From assembly GCA_002842215.1 (NCBI GenBank), contig PHCC01000015.1:124001-188000 (forward strand): a stretch of DNA of 64,000 nt, given 5' to 3'. A model generated the notes under the pieces. That model was not told the DNA's origin and searched no databases. It was given only the letters and a program-made list of their open reading frames with translations. A program made the position numbers and the translations under genes. The DNA comes from Betaproteobacteria bacterium HGW-Betaproteobacteria-9 (GTDB lineage Bacteria; Pseudomonadota; Gammaproteobacteria; Burkholderiales; Burkholderiaceae_C). Of the stretch, positions 19,833 through 29,619 are shown piece by piece. Position 1 is the stretch's first letter. Every line of letters starts with the position of its first letter.

Positions 19833-20609
19833 TCAGGCGAACGCCTCGTGAATGCAACGGTTGTAGTCAGCGATGGTGGCGGCGTAGCCCAGCTCCAGCG
19901 CATCGGCGATCAACGCGTGGCCGATCGACACCTCGCTCACGCCCGGTACAGCGCGCAGGAAAGCGGTGAGGTTGTCACGGTTGAGGTCGTGCCCGGCGTT
20001 GACACCGAGGCCCGCATCCAGAGCGGCCTGCGCGGCGGCGCGAAAGCGTTCGAGCTGCGCAGCGCGTTCAGGCGTGTGCCATGCGGCGGCGTAGGGTTCG
20101 GTGTAGAGCTCCACCCGGTCCGCACCCACGGCTTTGGCCGCGGCCATCTGCGCGGGTTCGGCGTCCATGAACAGGCTCACGCGCGCGCCCAGGGCTCGGG
20201 CTTCAGCCACCACGGCCTGAAGGCGCTCGGCATCCTGCGGGAAGGTCCAGCCGTGATCGCTGGTGAACTGGCCTTCGCTGTCGGGCACGAAGGTCAGCTG
20301 GTGCAGCGGCAGACCCTTCGCCTTCACCTCGCGCGCGACATCCATGAGGTTGTGAAACGGGTTGCCTTCGATGTTGTATTCGCGATCGGGCCAGGCCTTG
20401 AGCAGTTCCGCCAGATCGAACACATCGTGGGGCCGGATGTGGCGCTCATCGGGACGGGGGTGCACGGTGATGCCGTGTGCCCCGGCCTGCAGGCACAAGC
20501 TGGCCGCCCGAGTGACCGACGGGATACCCAGGTGCCGGGTGTTGCGCACCAGGGCGACCTTGTTGAGGTTGACCGACAACGCGGTGCGGGGAAGTGAAGC
20601 CGTGGTCAT
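19833..20609 (-). CDS. pdxJ: Pyridoxine 5'-phosphate synthase
   Basis: Closes the pyridine ring of pyridoxine phosphate from aminoacetone phosphate and deoxyxylulose phosphate. A TIM barrel of 258 residues, showing [15 protein letters not shown], the HPRPDERHI loop with the catalytic His, EYNIEGNPF with the Glu, and [12 protein letters not shown] with the second His. Its start overlaps the recO stop by four bases. Clustering of recO-pdxJ-acpS is conserved across proteobacteria. Confidence 0.98.
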   Translation of the reverse strand: MTTASLPRTALSVNLNKVALVRNTRHLGIPSVTRAASLCLQAGAHGITVHPRPDERHIRPHDVFDLAELLKAWPDREYNIEGNPFHNLMDVAREVKAKGLPLHQLTFVPDSEGQFTSDHGWTFPQDAERLQAVVAEARALGARVSLFMDAEPAQMAAAKAVGADRVELYTEPYAAAWHTPERAAQLERFRAAAQAALDAGLGVNAGHDLNRDNLTAFLRAVPGVSEVSIGHALIADALELGYAATIADYNRCIHEAFA

Positions 20610-21406
20610 GGCATGGTTTGAAGGTTGGTTGAAGCCGCGTCGGGCGATGCCCGAGGCCGACCCATGGCCTGCACATCCAGCATCAGCTGGCGGGTCTTGA
20701 ACACCCGCACGCCGCTATGGTAGTGCAGCAGGTTGCGCAACTGCGGCTGCAGCGCCTGCTGACAACCGACACAGGCGCGCAGGGTGGCGATGAGGGGATC
20801 GGCCTCGTCCAGCGCGATCTGGAGCGAGCGCCACTGCGCCCCCGACAAGGCATGTGCATCGTCCTCATGCGCCGCACGAAGACCACTTTCCGGACCGAGC
20901 ACGTAAAACACACCATCCTGTAGGGCCGCCAGCGTATTGCCCTCGTGCGCCAGATCGGACAGCAGGCCGATGTCGCGCAACAGCAGCAACTCAAATGCGC
21001 GCAGGATGAGTTGCTGCGCGTCGGCCCGCTCCGCGAGCAACTGCACCGCCAGGGTGTAGTGGTCGTACAAGGCTGCGTGCGGATCGTCCCGGGCCAGCAG
21101 GCGCATGAGCAACTCGTTGAGATAACAGCCAGAGAGCAGCGCCTCGCCAGTGGGCATGACATGCCCGCCCTGCCACTGGGCGGACTTGAGCGTGCGCACC
21201 TCGGCGTCGCCGCCCCAGCTCAGGTGCAGCGGTTGCAACGGCAGCAGCACCGGGCGGAACTGGGAGGTGGGCCGCTTGACCCCCTTGGCCACCAGCGCAA
21301 TGCGGCCATGGTGGCGCGTGAACACTTCCAGCACCAGACTGGACTCGCTCCAGTCGTAGCGGTGCAGGACGAAAGCAGGTTCTTCAGAAAACCGGCGCGT
21401 GGCCAT
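20606..21406 (-). CDS. recO: DNA repair protein RecO
   Basis: RecO (266 aa) mediates RecA loading on SSB-coated single-stranded DNA in the RecF pathway. The N-terminal OB-fold region begins [32 protein letters not shown], typical of the family; the remainder is helical with [10 protein letters not shown] as part of the degenerate zinc-like site. It lies 18 bp after era and overlaps pdxJ by 4 bp. The family is divergent but synteny with era and pdxJ supports the call. Confidence 0.95.
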   Translation of the reverse strand: MATRRFSEEPAFVLHRYDWSESSLVLEVFTRHHGRIALVAKGVKRPTSQFRPVLLPLQPLHLSWGGDAEVRTLKSAQWQGGHVMPTGEALLSGCYLNELLMRLLARDDPHAALYDHYTLAVQLLAERADAQQLILRAFELLLLRDIGLLSDLAHEGNTLAALQDGVFYVLGPESGLRAAHEDDAHALSGAQWRSLQIALDEADPLIATLRACVGCQQALQPQLRNLLHYHSGVRVFKTRQLMLDVQAMGRPRASPDAASTNLQTMP

Positions 21407-21424
21407 GGTTCGCTTGCGGAGACT

Positions 21425-22468
21425 TCACTCGTAGCCAAATGAGCGCACGCGCGCATCGTCATCGGCCCAACCCGAACGCACTTTGACCCACAACTCCAGA
21501 AACACCTTGCAATCCCAGAGTTTCTCCAGTTCCTGACGCGCCTCGGTGCCGATTCGCTTGAGCTTCTCGCCCTTGTCGCCGATCACCATGCCCTTGTGGC
21601 CATCGCGCTCCACCACGATGGTCGCTGCGATGCGCCTGAGCCGGCCCTCCTGCTCGAACTTGTCGATGATGACGGTGGAGGTGTAGGGCAGCTCGTCGCC
21701 GGTCAGACGGAAGAGCTTTTCACGCACCATCTCGCTGGCCATGAAGCGCTCGCTGCGGTCGGTGAGCTCTTCGGGATCGTGCATCCAGGGTTGCTGCGGC
21801 AGGTATTTCTCGCAAATGGCAAACAGGCGCTGGATGTCCTTGGTGTTCTTGGCCGACATCGGCACGAATTCGGCAAACGCGTGGCGCTCCTGCATGGAGC
21901 GCAACCAGGGCGCGAGGTCGCCACGCCGGTGCACCAGATCGAACTTGTTGGCCAACAGCACCACAGGCACGTTCGCCGGCAGGAGGTCCAGCACCTTCGC
22001 ATCGGCCAGGTTGAAATGCCCGGCCTCCACCACAAACAGAATCAGGTCCACATCGTTCACCGCGCCCAGCACGGTCTTGTTGAGTGCCCGGTTCAGCGCA
22101 TTGCCATGCCGGGTCTGGAAACCCGGTGTGTCCACGAACACGAACTGCGTCGGCCCAACGGTGCGGTAACCGGTGATGCGGTGCCGCGTGGTCTGCGCCT
22201 TGCGCGAAGTGATGCTGACTTTCTGGCCCACCAAGGCATTGAGCAGGGTCGATTTGCCCACGTTGGGCTTGCCCACGATAGCCACGAAGCCGCAATGCTG
22301 ATCCGCCGGTTCAACGGGCGCCAGCTCTGGCACCGCCGCCTCGGGCTCGTCTGATCCAGCCTCGCCGGGCTTCCCCAGGGCCCGTGCCAGCATGGCGTCG
22401 AGCTCGGGATTGGCAACGGCCTCGACAGGCTGTGACGGTGCGGACTTGGGAGGAGATTTTCGGGACAT
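21425..22468 (-). CDS. era: GTPase Era
   Basis: Essential GTPase that binds the 3' end of 16S rRNA during small-subunit maturation. GTPase motifs: G1 [10 protein letters not shown]3 DTPGF, G4 NKFD, G5 SAKN; the C-terminal KH domain includes [21 protein letters not shown]. The chosen ATG (MSRKSPPK) gives 347 residues; the family is nearer 300, and the excess is a Pro/Ala/Glu-rich N-terminal tail of about 55 residues, common in Burkholderiales. Clustering with rnc is ancient and fits joint work in rRNA processing. Confidence 0.97.
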   Translation of the reverse strand: MSRKSPPKSAPSQPVEAVANPELDAMLARALGKPGEAGSDEPEAAVPELAPVEPADQHCGFVAIVGKPNVGKSTLLNALVGQKVSITSRKAQTTRHRITGYRTVGPTQFVFVDTPGFQTRHGNALNRALNKTVLGAVNDVDLILFVVEAGHFNLADAKVLDLLPANVPVVLLANKFDLVHRRGDLAPWLRSMQERHAFAEFVPMSAKNTKDIQRLFAICEKYLPQQPWMHDPEELTDRSERFMASEMVREKLFRLTGDELPYTSTVIIDKFEQEGRLRRIAATIVVERDGHKGMVIGDKGEKLKRIGTEARQELEKLWDCKVFLELWVKVRSGWADDDARVRSFGYE

Positions 22469-22547
22469 GGATTCGTGCTGGCGAGTCAACGCCAGGAGCA
22501 AAGTGGGAAACAGCGCAAGCGGCGTGTTTCAGAAACGGTGGGGCGGG

Positions 22548-23246
22548 TCACTCCGCCATGAGGTGCTGCAACATGGCCGCCGCTGCGGCCTGCTCACCCG
22601 CGCGACGCGAAGCACCGATACCACGTTCGCTGCGGCCGGTTTCCGTCACGGTGCATTCCACATCAAACGTCTGTTTGTGGGCTTCACCCAAGGTGGCCAC
22701 CACGCGGTAGACCGGGAGTTTCATTTTGCGCGCCTGCAGCCACTCCTGCAATTCGGTCTTCGGGTCCTTGCCCATGGCGCTCATCTGGGCGTTCAGTTCG
22801 ACATCACCGTAAAGCCTGCGCACCATCGCGGCGGCCACCTCAAACCCCGCATCCAGGTACACCGCACCGATGATGGCTTCGAGCGCATCGGCCAGGATCG
22901 ACGGCCGCTTGTGGCCCCCTGAGCGCTTTTCACCATCGCCCAGGCGCAGGCAAGCAGAGAGTCCGAGCACGGAAGCGATCTGGAACAGCGTGTCCTGCTT
23001 GACCAGGTTCGCCCGCACCCGCGAGAGATCGCCCTCGGGCAACTGACTGAGTTTTTCAAACAGCAGACCGGAAATGGCCAGGTTGAGCACCGAGTCGCCC
23101 AAAAATTCCAGCCGCTCGTTGTGGTCGGACGTGAAGCTGCGGTGGGTCAGCGCACGCTCCAGCAGACGCGGATTGGCAAACGGGTGCTGGAGGCGCTTTT
23201 GCAGCGCGATGAGTTCCGGGTTCAAATCAGGCAGCACCCTTTGCAC
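22548..23246 (-). CDS. rnc: Ribonuclease III
   Basis: Double-strand-specific endoribonuclease for rRNA precursors and structured mRNAs. The nuclease signature is HNERLEFLGDSVLNLAIS, a second acidic patch is LADALEAIIGAVYLDAGF, and the C-terminal dsRNA-binding domain ends GEQAAAAAMLQHL. The start is GTG (23246), 10 bp after the DUF4845 stop; 232 residues is normal. The rne and lepA leaders in this window contain stems it could in principle cut, but that is speculation. Confidence 0.98.
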   Translation of the reverse strand: MQRVLPDLNPELIALQKRLQHPFANPRLLERALTHRSFTSDHNERLEFLGDSVLNLAISGLLFEKLSQLPEGDLSRVRANLVKQDTLFQIASVLGLSACLRLGDGEKRSGGHKRPSILADALEAIIGAVYLDAGFEVAAAMVRRLYGDVELNAQMSAMGKDPKTELQEWLQARKMKLPVYRVVATLGEAHKQTFDVECTVTETGRSERGIGASRRAGEQAAAAAMLQHLMAE

Positions 23247-23256
23247 AGTGCCCTGC

Positions 23257-23604
23257 TCATTTGGAGCTGCCCGTGTACTTCATCACCAGGTAGGCCGGGC
23301 CCATCAGTGGGATTTCGCGCTGGTAGTCGAACGAAACCACCACCCGGTCACCCTGCTTGCTCACTTCCAGGTCTTTGCCAGTGATGGTGGTGATGTCGTC
23401 AATCTGGGCCGCCTTGTCAAAAATGCTGCGCACCTCGGCCACGGTGGTGCCCGCTGATGCCTTTTGAACGGCTTTTTCCACCGCCATGAACTCGATATAG
23501 GTGGGAACAAGTTGCGCAAAGATCACGCCCGCGAAGGCCAGCAGAATGCCGACGATCAGCAAGCCAAAAAATGTCAAGCCTTGTTGCCCTTGCTTCAGTT
23601 TCAT
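23257..23604 (-). CDS. DUF4845 membrane protein
   Basis: A 115-residue protein with one N-terminal transmembrane helix (GLTFFGLLIVGILLAFAGVIFA) followed by a small soluble domain (EFMAVEKAVQKASAGTTV...DYQREIPLMGPAYLVMKY), matching the DUF4845 family found between lepB and rnc in betaproteobacteria. The ATG at 23604 follows TTTGGAGAATAGAACC; a TTG five codons upstream is less likely. The function is unknown; a link to protein export is only suggested by position. Confidence 0.85.
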   Translation of the reverse strand: MKLKQGQQGLTFFGLLIVGILLAFAGVIFAQLVPTYIEFMAVEKAVQKASAGTTVAEVRSIFDKAAQIDDITTITGKDLEVSKQGDRVVVSFDYQREIPLMGPAYLVMKYTGSSK

Positions 23605-23631
23605 GGTTCTATTCTCCAAAGATGGTCAAAC

Positions 23632-24609
23632 TCACTCAAACGATCCGATGCGCCCGAGATCCCCGAAATTCATCCAGACAAAGAAGGCTTTGCCCACAAT
23701 GTTGGCCTCGGGCACAAAGCCCCAGTAGCGCGAATCCAGGGAGTTGTCCCGATTGTCGCCCATCATGAAATAGTGCCCGTCAGGCACTTTGCAGACCACA
23801 CCCTCCACCGAATAGCGGCAATTGTCCTTGTAGGCGAACTCCGTGGTACCTGAGACGAAGGCCGGCCGGTCTTCGTCATTCAGTGTCTTGTAGTTTCGGC
23901 CCCCCAGGCTTTCCCCGAACTGTTTGGCGTACCGCATGACATCGCTGTCAAAGAACTCGGGCTCCTGGCTGCGCGGCACCGGCTGTCCGTTGATGCTCAG
24001 TTGTTTGTTGAGATAGGCCACTTCATCGCCAGGGACTCCCACCACACGCTTGATGTAGTCCAGACTGGGTTGCGGGGGATAGCGGAAGACCATCACATCG
24101 CCACGCTGCGGCTCGTTGTTCGCGATCACCTTGGTGTTGAACACGGGCAGGCGGATGCCGTAGTGGAATTTGTTCACCAAGATGAGGTCACCTACGCGCA
24201 ATGTGGGGATCATGGAGCCGGACGGAATCTTGAACGGCTCGAACAGGAACGAGCGCAGCACAAACACAGCCAGGATCACGGGGAACAAGCCTGCCGTCCA
24301 GTCCAGCCACCACGGCTGCATCAGCAACCGCTGGCGAGCAGGCTCCACGTCGACATCGGTCCCGCCAAAGCCTTGTTGCTGCAGGGCCGCGGCGCGGTCA
24401 CCTTGAGCTTGCTGCAAGCGCTGCGCATCGCGCTGGCGCTGCGGCAGGAAAACCAGCTTCTCGGCCACCCAGTACAACCCGGTGATGACCGTGGCCAGCA
24501 TCAGCAACAGGGCGAAATTGCCTTCCACATAGCCGAAGAAAAAAGCCCCTGCGTATGCAGCAAAAGCGGCCAGGACCACCGCGGTGATCGCACTCATCGT
24601 GGATTGCAT
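23632..24609 (-). CDS. lepB: Signal peptidase I
   Basis: Membrane-bound Ser/Lys protease that removes signal peptides. There are two N-terminal membrane segments (about residues 8-27 and 32-52), a basic/Gln-rich linker, a further hydrophobic segment (about 107-124), then the catalytic serine S132 in FKIPSGSMIPTL and lysine K187 in YIKRVVGVPGDEV; box E is HYFMMGDNRDNSLDSRYWG. At 325 residues it is normal. Its start codon overlaps the lepA stop by one base, so LepA and LepB are probably translationally coupled. Confidence 0.98.
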   Translation of the reverse strand: MQSTMSAITAVVLAAFAAYAGAFFFGYVEGNFALLLMLATVITGLYWVAEKLVFLPQRQRDAQRLQQAQGDRAAALQQQGFGGTDVDVEPARQRLLMQPWWLDWTAGLFPVILAVFVLRSFLFEPFKIPSGSMIPTLRVGDLILVNKFHYGIRLPVFNTKVIANNEPQRGDVMVFRYPPQPSLDYIKRVVGVPGDEVAYLNKQLSINGQPVPRSQEPEFFDSDVMRYAKQFGESLGGRNYKTLNDEDRPAFVSGTTEFAYKDNCRYSVEGVVCKVPDGHYFMMGDNRDNSLDSRYWGFVPEANIVGKAFFVWMNFGDLGRIGSFE

Positions 24610-26417
24610 CAGTCTTGCACCTGCAAAATCGCGAGGAAAGCCTCTTGGGGCACTTCAACCGAGCCAATCTGTTTCATGCGCTTCTTGCCTGCTTTTTGTT
24701 TCTCAAGGAGTTTGCGTTTGCGGCTGATGTCGCCACCGTAACATTTTGCCAGCACGTTCTTGCGCAACGCCTTGATGGTTTCGCGCGCGATCACATTGCC
24801 ACCGATGGCCGCCTGGATTGCCACGTCGAACATCTGGCGGCTGATGATCTCGCGCATCTTCGCCACCACGGCCCGGCCGCGGTATTGCGACTGGCTGCGG
24901 TGCACGATGATGGACAGCGCGTCCACCTTTTCGCCATTGAGCAGGATGTCGACCTTGACCACATCGGCCGCGCGGTACTCCTTGAACTCGTAGTCCATCG
25001 ACGCGTAGCCACGGCTCACCGATTTGAGCTTGTCGAAGAAGTCCAGCACGATTTCGCCCAGCGGCATGTCGTAGGTCAGCATGACCTGCTTGCCGTGGTA
25101 AGCCATGTTGAGCTGCATGCCACGCTTCTGGTTGGCCAGCGTCATGACCGCGCCGACATATTCCTGCGGCATGTAGAGATGCACGGTCACGATGGGCTCG
25201 CGGATCTCTTCCAGCCGGCCCTGGTCGGGCATCTTGGAGGGGTTCTCGACCATGATGACCTCGCCATCGGGCTTGACCACCTGGTAGACCACGCTAGGCG
25301 CGGTGGTGATCAGGTCCTGATCGAACTCGCGCTCCAGCCGCTCCTGCACGATCTCCATGTGCAGCAGGCCCAGAAAACCGCAACGGAAACCAAAGCCCAG
25401 CGCCTGCGACACCTCGGGTTCGTACATCAGAGCCGCATCGTTGAGCTTGAGTTTTTCCAGCGCGTCGCGCAGGCCGTCGTACTGGTTCGCCTCGGTCGGG
25501 TACAGACCTGCAAACACCTGCGGCTGCACTTCCTTGAAGCCGGGCAGCGCATCGGTGGCGGGCCCCAGGTTGTTGGGCAGCTTCTTCTCCAGCGTGATGG
25601 TGTCGCCCACCTTGGCGGCCTGCAGCTCTTTGATGCCGGCGATGATGTAGCCCACTTCACCGGCCTTGAGCGCATCTCTCGGTTCGTTGCCAGGCGTGAA
25701 AACACCCAGGTTGTCGGCGTTGTAGACGCTGTTGGTGGCCATCATCTTGAAGCGCTCACCCTTCAGCAACTGACCGTCGACCACGCGCACGAGCATCACC
25801 ACACCCACATAAGCGTCGTACCAGCTGTCCACAATCATGGCGCGCAGCGGTGCGTTGGGATTGCCCTTGGGCGCCGGAATGCGCGCAACGACGGCCTCCA
25901 GGATGTCTTCCACACCCATGCCGCTTTTGGCCGAACAGGGAATGGCGTCGGTCGCGTCGATGCCAATCACGTCTTCGATCTCGCTCTTGGCGTTTTCGGG
26001 ATCGGCGTTGGGCAGGTCCATCTTGTTGAGCACCGGCACCACCTCCACGCCCAGGTCGAGCGCGGTGTAGCAGTTGGCCACGGTCTGCGCCTCAACGCCC
26101 TGGCTGGCATCCACCACCAGCAGCGCGCCTTCGCAAGCCGAAAGGGAGCGGCTCACTTCATAGGAAAAGTCCACATGGCCCGGTGTGTCGATCAGATTCA
26201 GGTTGTAGACCTGCCCGTCGCGCGCCTTGTAGTGGAGCGCAGCGGTCTGCGCCTTGATGGTGATGCCACGCTCCTTCTCGATGTCCATCGAGTCCAGCAC
26301 CTGCTCGCTCATCTCGCGATCGGACAGGCCGCCACAGAGGGAAATGATGCGGTCGGCCAGCGTGGACTTGCCGTGATCGATGTGCGCGATGATCGAAAAA
26401 TTGCGGATGTGGTTCAT
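24609..26417 (-). CDS. lepA: Elongation factor 4 (LepA)
   Basis: Ribosome-associated GTPase related to EF-G. The chosen ATG gives 602 residues beginning [19 protein letters not shown], the exact family start with the G1 motif; the open frame continues 34 codons upstream through a terminator hairpin and is rejected. Other motifs: [17 protein letters not shown], and the C-terminal LepA-specific domain ending [21 protein letters not shown]. First gene of the lepA-lepB-DUF4845-rnc-era-recO-pdxJ-acpS-nagZ series. A terminator-like stem lies 61 bp upstream of the start. Confidence 0.98.
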   Translation of the reverse strand: MNHIRNFSIIAHIDHGKSTLADRIISLCGGLSDREMSEQVLDSMDIEKERGITIKAQTAALHYKARDGQVYNLNLIDTPGHVDFSYEVSRSLSACEGALLVVDASQGVEAQTVANCYTALDLGVEVVPVLNKMDLPNADPENAKSEIEDVIGIDATDAIPCSAKSGMGVEDILEAVVARIPAPKGNPNAPLRAMIVDSWYDAYVGVVMLVRVVDGQLLKGERFKMMATNSVYNADNLGVFTPGNEPRDALKAGEVGYIIAGIKELQAAKVGDTITLEKKLPNNLGPATDALPGFKEVQPQVFAGLYPTEANQYDGLRDALEKLKLNDAALMYEPEVSQALGFGFRCGFLGLLHMEIVQERLEREFDQDLITTAPSVVYQVVKPDGEVIMVENPSKMPDQGRLEEIREPIVTVHLYMPQEYVGAVMTLANQKRGMQLNMAYHGKQVMLTYDMPLGEIVLDFFDKLKSVSRGYASMDYEFKEYRAADVVKVDILLNGEKVDALSIIVHRSQSQYRGRAVVAKMREIISRQMFDVAIQAAIGGNVIARETIKALRKNVLAKCYGGDISRKRKLLEKQKAGKKRMKQIGSVEVPQEAFLAILQVQD

Positions 26418-26477
26418 CAAGAAAAACAGCTCTACCAGGGGAACAAAGTGCCCACGCACAAGGCTGCGGGGAACCAT

Positions 26478-26508
26478 AAAAAAGGGCGCGTCAGCTGTTG
26501 ACGCGCCC
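26478..26508 (-). terminator. Intrinsic terminator or attenuator in front of lepA
   Basis: On the minus strand: GGGCGCGTCA, loop ACAGC, TGACGCGCCC, then six T (perfect 10-bp stem, 26484-26508; T-run 26478-26483). It ends about 61 bases before the lepA ATG and about 440 bases after mucD. It would stop transcripts from the sigma-E operon, or, if the lepA promoter lies upstream of it, attenuate lepA. Confidence 0.85.
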
Positions 26509-26949
26509 ATAACCAACAATCAATGGCAACTGCGATAGTTGGGACTTCATTGTAGGCAAAAAGCCCGGAATTCAAACCCGACAAACGCTCACCGAGACTT
26601 GTTGCAGCGCAGCAACATGAAACTTATCCACAATTCATTCACAGGAAATTCAGCACTCTTGTGAAGCATCTGTGGATGACCGAAGCCATTCGGACGTGAT
26701 TCTCACATCGTGGACCGACGCAGTGCCTCGACGACGGAATCGATCCAGAACTGGTCCGATTTTATCGAATTCGGTCAGGAGAAACCGGAGAATTGTGAGC
26801 AATCACTCACAACGAGGGTGGGTAGACCGGGTATCGCGGCAGACAAGCGGTGTGTGGCGTGCCAGCCACCCCAAACCACAAGCCCTAAATCCCATAAAGA
26901 TCAGTGGGTTATTGGCCTCAGTTGGGGTGGATTCGAGCTTCTTCCGGCT
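26509..26949. promoter_or_regulatory. mucD-lepA spacer with DnaA-box-like sites and a 20-bp palindrome
   Basis: There is no credible gene in these 441 bp; the frames across it are shadows of mucD. It holds a TGTTGC/GCAACA dyad (26600-26605 and 26612-26617), a perfect DnaA-box consensus TTATCCACA (26624-26632), an inverted near-match TGTGGATGA (26671-26679) and a perfect 7-bp inverted repeat TTGTGAG/CTCACAA with a 6-bp spacer (26793-26812). The lepA promoter may be here, but no convincing sigma-70 pair was identified. Confidence 0.45.
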
Positions 26950-28446
26950 TCATCGACTCGGACGAATCACCGTGTACTGTGCCCAATCGCCACGACGGAA
27001 CAGCACATTGACCGGGCGCGACTTGTCGAGCTTCACCAGCGCCGCCTCGAGTTCAGCGACGTTGCCGGTGTCTGTGTTCGCGATGGCAACGATCACATCG
27101 CCTTCGCGCAAGCCAGCGCGCGCAGCCGGCCCTTCAGCGCTCTCCACACGCACACCACTCTTGAGGTTCAGCTCTTTCTTGAGCGCCGGGGTGAGATCGG
27201 AGAGCGTCAAACCCAGAGCCTTGGCCGTCCCCGCTGGCTGTGGCTTGGCGGGCTCGGGCGCTGACGGGCGCGATGCTGTGCGCTCGGGCTCCAGTTCGGC
27301 AACCGTGATGCTCAGCTCGCGTTGCGAACCTCGACGGAACACCGTCATGCGGCTCTTGCTGCCGGGTCGCGTATTGCCCACCAGCCGTGGCAGGTCCACA
27401 GACTTGTCGATCTCGGTGCCATCAAAACGCAGGATGATGTCACCTGGCTCCAGCCCCGCTTTGGCCGCTGGCGAGTCGTTTTCGACACCGCGCACCAAGG
27501 CGCCCCGAGGCCGCCCCAGACCAATGGACTCGGCCACTTCCTTGCTGACCTGATCGATCTGTACACCAATGCGCCCCCTCGTGACGCGCCCGGTCGCACG
27601 GAGCTGGTCGGACACACGCACCGCCTCGTCGATCGGGATGGCAAACGAAATCCCCTGGAACCCCCCCGAGCGTGAATAGATCTGGCTGTTGATGCCCACC
27701 ACCTCACCACGCATGTTGATGAGCGGACCACCCGAGTTGCCGGGATTGATCGCCACGTCGGTCTGGATGAAGGGCAGAAAGTCCCCCGTGTCACGCTTCT
27801 TGGCGCTCACAATGCCGGCAGTCACCGAGTTCTCAAGTCCAAAGGGCGACCCGATGGCCATCACCCATTCGCCCACACGAAGACGGTTCACGTCACCGAT
27901 CTTCACGGCACTCAGACCACTTGCCTCAATCTTGACCACCGCCACATCGGTGCGCTTGTCAGTACCCACCACCTTGGCCTTGAACTCACGTTTGTCCGGC
28001 AGGGTGACGATCAGTTCATCGGCGCCTTCCACCACATGCGCGTTGGTCATGATCAGGCCGTCGCTGCTGAGAATGAAGCCCGAGCCCACACCGCGAGGCT
28101 GTGCCTCTTCGGACGGACCCCGCTCCGCCCGCGGGCCGCGAGGCGTCACACCGGGTGGGATGGGAATCCCAAACCGGCGGAAGAACTCCAGCATCTGCTC
28201 ATCTGTTCCGGATGCCCCTTCTTCAGGAACACTGGCGCGCTCCAGCGTGCGGATGTTCACCACCGAGGGCCCGACCAGATCGACCAGATCGGTGAAATCA
28301 GGCAAGCCACGCACACTGGGCGCGGAGAAGACGCCTTGTGCGGACAACGGCCCAGGCGACAACAGCGCCATGACGCCGGCCAGCGCCACCATCCCTGCGG
28401 TGGCCATACTGACGAAGGGAGTGCGATTCGATTTACTGAATGTCAT
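26950..28446 (-). CDS. mucD: Periplasmic serine protease, DegP/MucD family
   Basis: HtrA-type envelope protease and chaperone (498 aa from the chosen ATG, preceded by CAGGATCAAC). The N-terminal signal peptide ends near PLSAQG. The catalytic triad is H137 (TNAHVVEG), D167 (DKRTDVAVV) and S238 (INPGNSGGPL). Two PDZ domains follow (about 300-390 and 410-495) with a Pro-rich linker between them. Last gene of rpoE-rseA-rseB-mucD, so it should rise with the sigma-E response. The longer frame with 24 extra codons upstream lacks a signal peptide at its N-terminus and is less likely. Confidence 0.97.
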   Translation of the reverse strand: MTFSKSNRTPFVSMATAGMVALAGVMALLSPGPLSAQGVFSAPSVRGLPDFTDLVDLVGPSVVNIRTLERASVPEEGASGTDEQMLEFFRRFGIPIPPGVTPRGPRAERGPSEEAQPRGVGSGFILSSDGLIMTNAHVVEGADELIVTLPDKREFKAKVVGTDKRTDVAVVKIEASGLSAVKIGDVNRLRVGEWVMAIGSPFGLENSVTAGIVSAKKRDTGDFLPFIQTDVAINPGNSGGPLINMRGEVVGINSQIYSRSGGFQGISFAIPIDEAVRVSDQLRATGRVTRGRIGVQIDQVSKEVAESIGLGRPRGALVRGVENDSPAAKAGLEPGDIILRFDGTEIDKSVDLPRLVGNTRPGSKSRMTVFRRGSQRELSITVAELEPERTASRPSAPEPAKPQPAGTAKALGLTLSDLTPALKKELNLKSGVRVESAEGPAARAGLREGDVIVAIANTDTGNVAELEAALVKLDKSRPVNVLFRRGDWAQYTVIRPSR

Positions 28447-28530
28447 GTTGATCCTGTTCAGACGGGCAAAACAGCTGAAAACACAAGGGCAAAGGGAACA
28501 TCCGGGTGCCCGCTCCAACGGGCCGATACT

Positions 28531-29619
28531 TCAACGCGTTCGCTGAAGTGCCTGTGCAAACCGCTGAAGGGTGACCGGTGGCACTTCCCCCAGGACGGTC
28601 AACCAATGGTTGCCCAGTCGCATGCCCAGAGAATGGGTGGCACCCATCACGGCACTGGTTTCAGCGCCATGCCGGCGGGCGTCGAGTGGCTCGACAAACA
28701 GGGAGACCGAAGCCAGCCCATCCGAAAAAATGCACTGCATCGGCACGGAGGAAATTTCGTTGGCCTCACCGGTGTCCCGGGTGTGGCAGCTCATTCGCAG
28801 GAAGCCTGGAACCACATCCTTGAATTGCCATCCTTCGGCCTCGGGCGTGGTCTTTTTCACCATCGGTCGATACACCTCATAGCCGCGGGTGTCTTTCATC
28901 ATCTTGCGCAGCTTGTCCATGCGCACAGGTGCATCCAGCTGGAGTTCGGAATAGGCCAGTTGCTCCAGCACGGCACCCTTTTCACCCAGCGTCTGCAGCT
29001 TCACGACCAGGCCGGTTTTCTGTTCAGACCAGATACGAAAGCCAAACCGCAAAGGGTCTCTGGGGAGAATCTCGACCACATCGGCCAGATGTCCGGCCAC
29101 ACGCTGCACCCCGGTTTCACGCACCTCGTAGTATTTGGGAATGGCGTTGGCGGGCGTGCGCAACAAATCGGGAAACAAACCCAGCGACTCGCGCTCCTCG
29201 ATCCACGCGGTTTTGGCGTCGGGAACAAAGGTGATCACTTCGTTGTTGCGGCGAATGGTGGTCCGTGGTGCACCGGTGAGCGTCTCGATGCGTTCCATCT
29301 GCTGCACGCCATCACAGACATGCCAGATGCGCGAGGCCGACATCACCGAACCTGCCGACACCACCAAGGTGCCGGTGTAAGCCCTTTGCCGCGACGCTTC
29401 CTGCATTCGTGTGAGCCACTCATTGACGCTGCGCGTGGGCACCGCGGCCCCGCCCTGCGACTGTGCCTGCACCAAGGGCTGCCAGAGTCCCAGGACCAGC
29501 GCCACCAGGACCAGCCCGGACCAAGGTTGCAACCGTGCACCCCGACCTGAACAGGTCCGGGATGGGGACACGCCACGCGACAGAAGCCGACCGAACGACA
29601 GGGGAGAAACCATGTGCAT
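28531..29619 (-). CDS. rseB: Sigma-E regulatory protein MucB/RseB
   Basis: Periplasmic partner of the anti-sigma factor; it binds RseA and protects it from cleavage. At 362 residues, it has a basic N-terminus, a hydrophobic signal (SGLVLVALVLGLWQPLVQAQ) and the MucB/RseB domain (VNEWLTRMQEASRQRAYTGTLVVSAG ... IWHVCDGVQQMERIETL), with the C-terminal domain from about 265. The first ATG overlaps the rseA stop by one base; ATG codon 3 is an alternative. The overlap implies coupled synthesis of the pair. Confidence 0.95.
   Translation of the reverse strand: MHMVSPLSFGRLLSRGVSPSRTCSGRGARLQPWSGLVLVALVLGLWQPLVQAQSQGGAAVPTRSVNEWLTRMQEASRQRAYTGTLVVSAGSVMSASRIWHVCDGVQQMERIETLTGAPRTTIRRNNEVITFVPDAKTAWIEERESLGLFPDLLRTPANAIPKYYEVRETGVQRVAGHLADVVEILPRDPLRFGFRIWSEQKTGLVVKLQTLGEKGAVLEQLAYSELQLDAPVRMDKLRKMMKDTRGYEVYRPMVKKTTPEAEGWQFKDVVPGFLRMSCHTRDTGEANEISSVPMQCIFSDGLASVSLFVEPLDARRHGAETSAVMGATHSLGMRLGNHWLTVLGEVPPVTLQRFAQALQRTR

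Noticed and set aside
24615..26501. 628-codon frame antisense to lepA
   Set aside because: Shadow of lepA, which is complete and supported by motifs and synteny.
26793..26812. Resemblance of the spacer palindrome to the E. coli lac operator (AATTGTGAGC)
   Set aside because: Only the left half-site agrees; the right half and spacing differ and no lac-type gene is present.
26672..27553. Plus-strand frames running from the mucD-lepA spacer into mucD
   Set aside because: Most of their length is antisense to mucD and the part in the spacer has Arg/Ser-rich noise composition without a start site.
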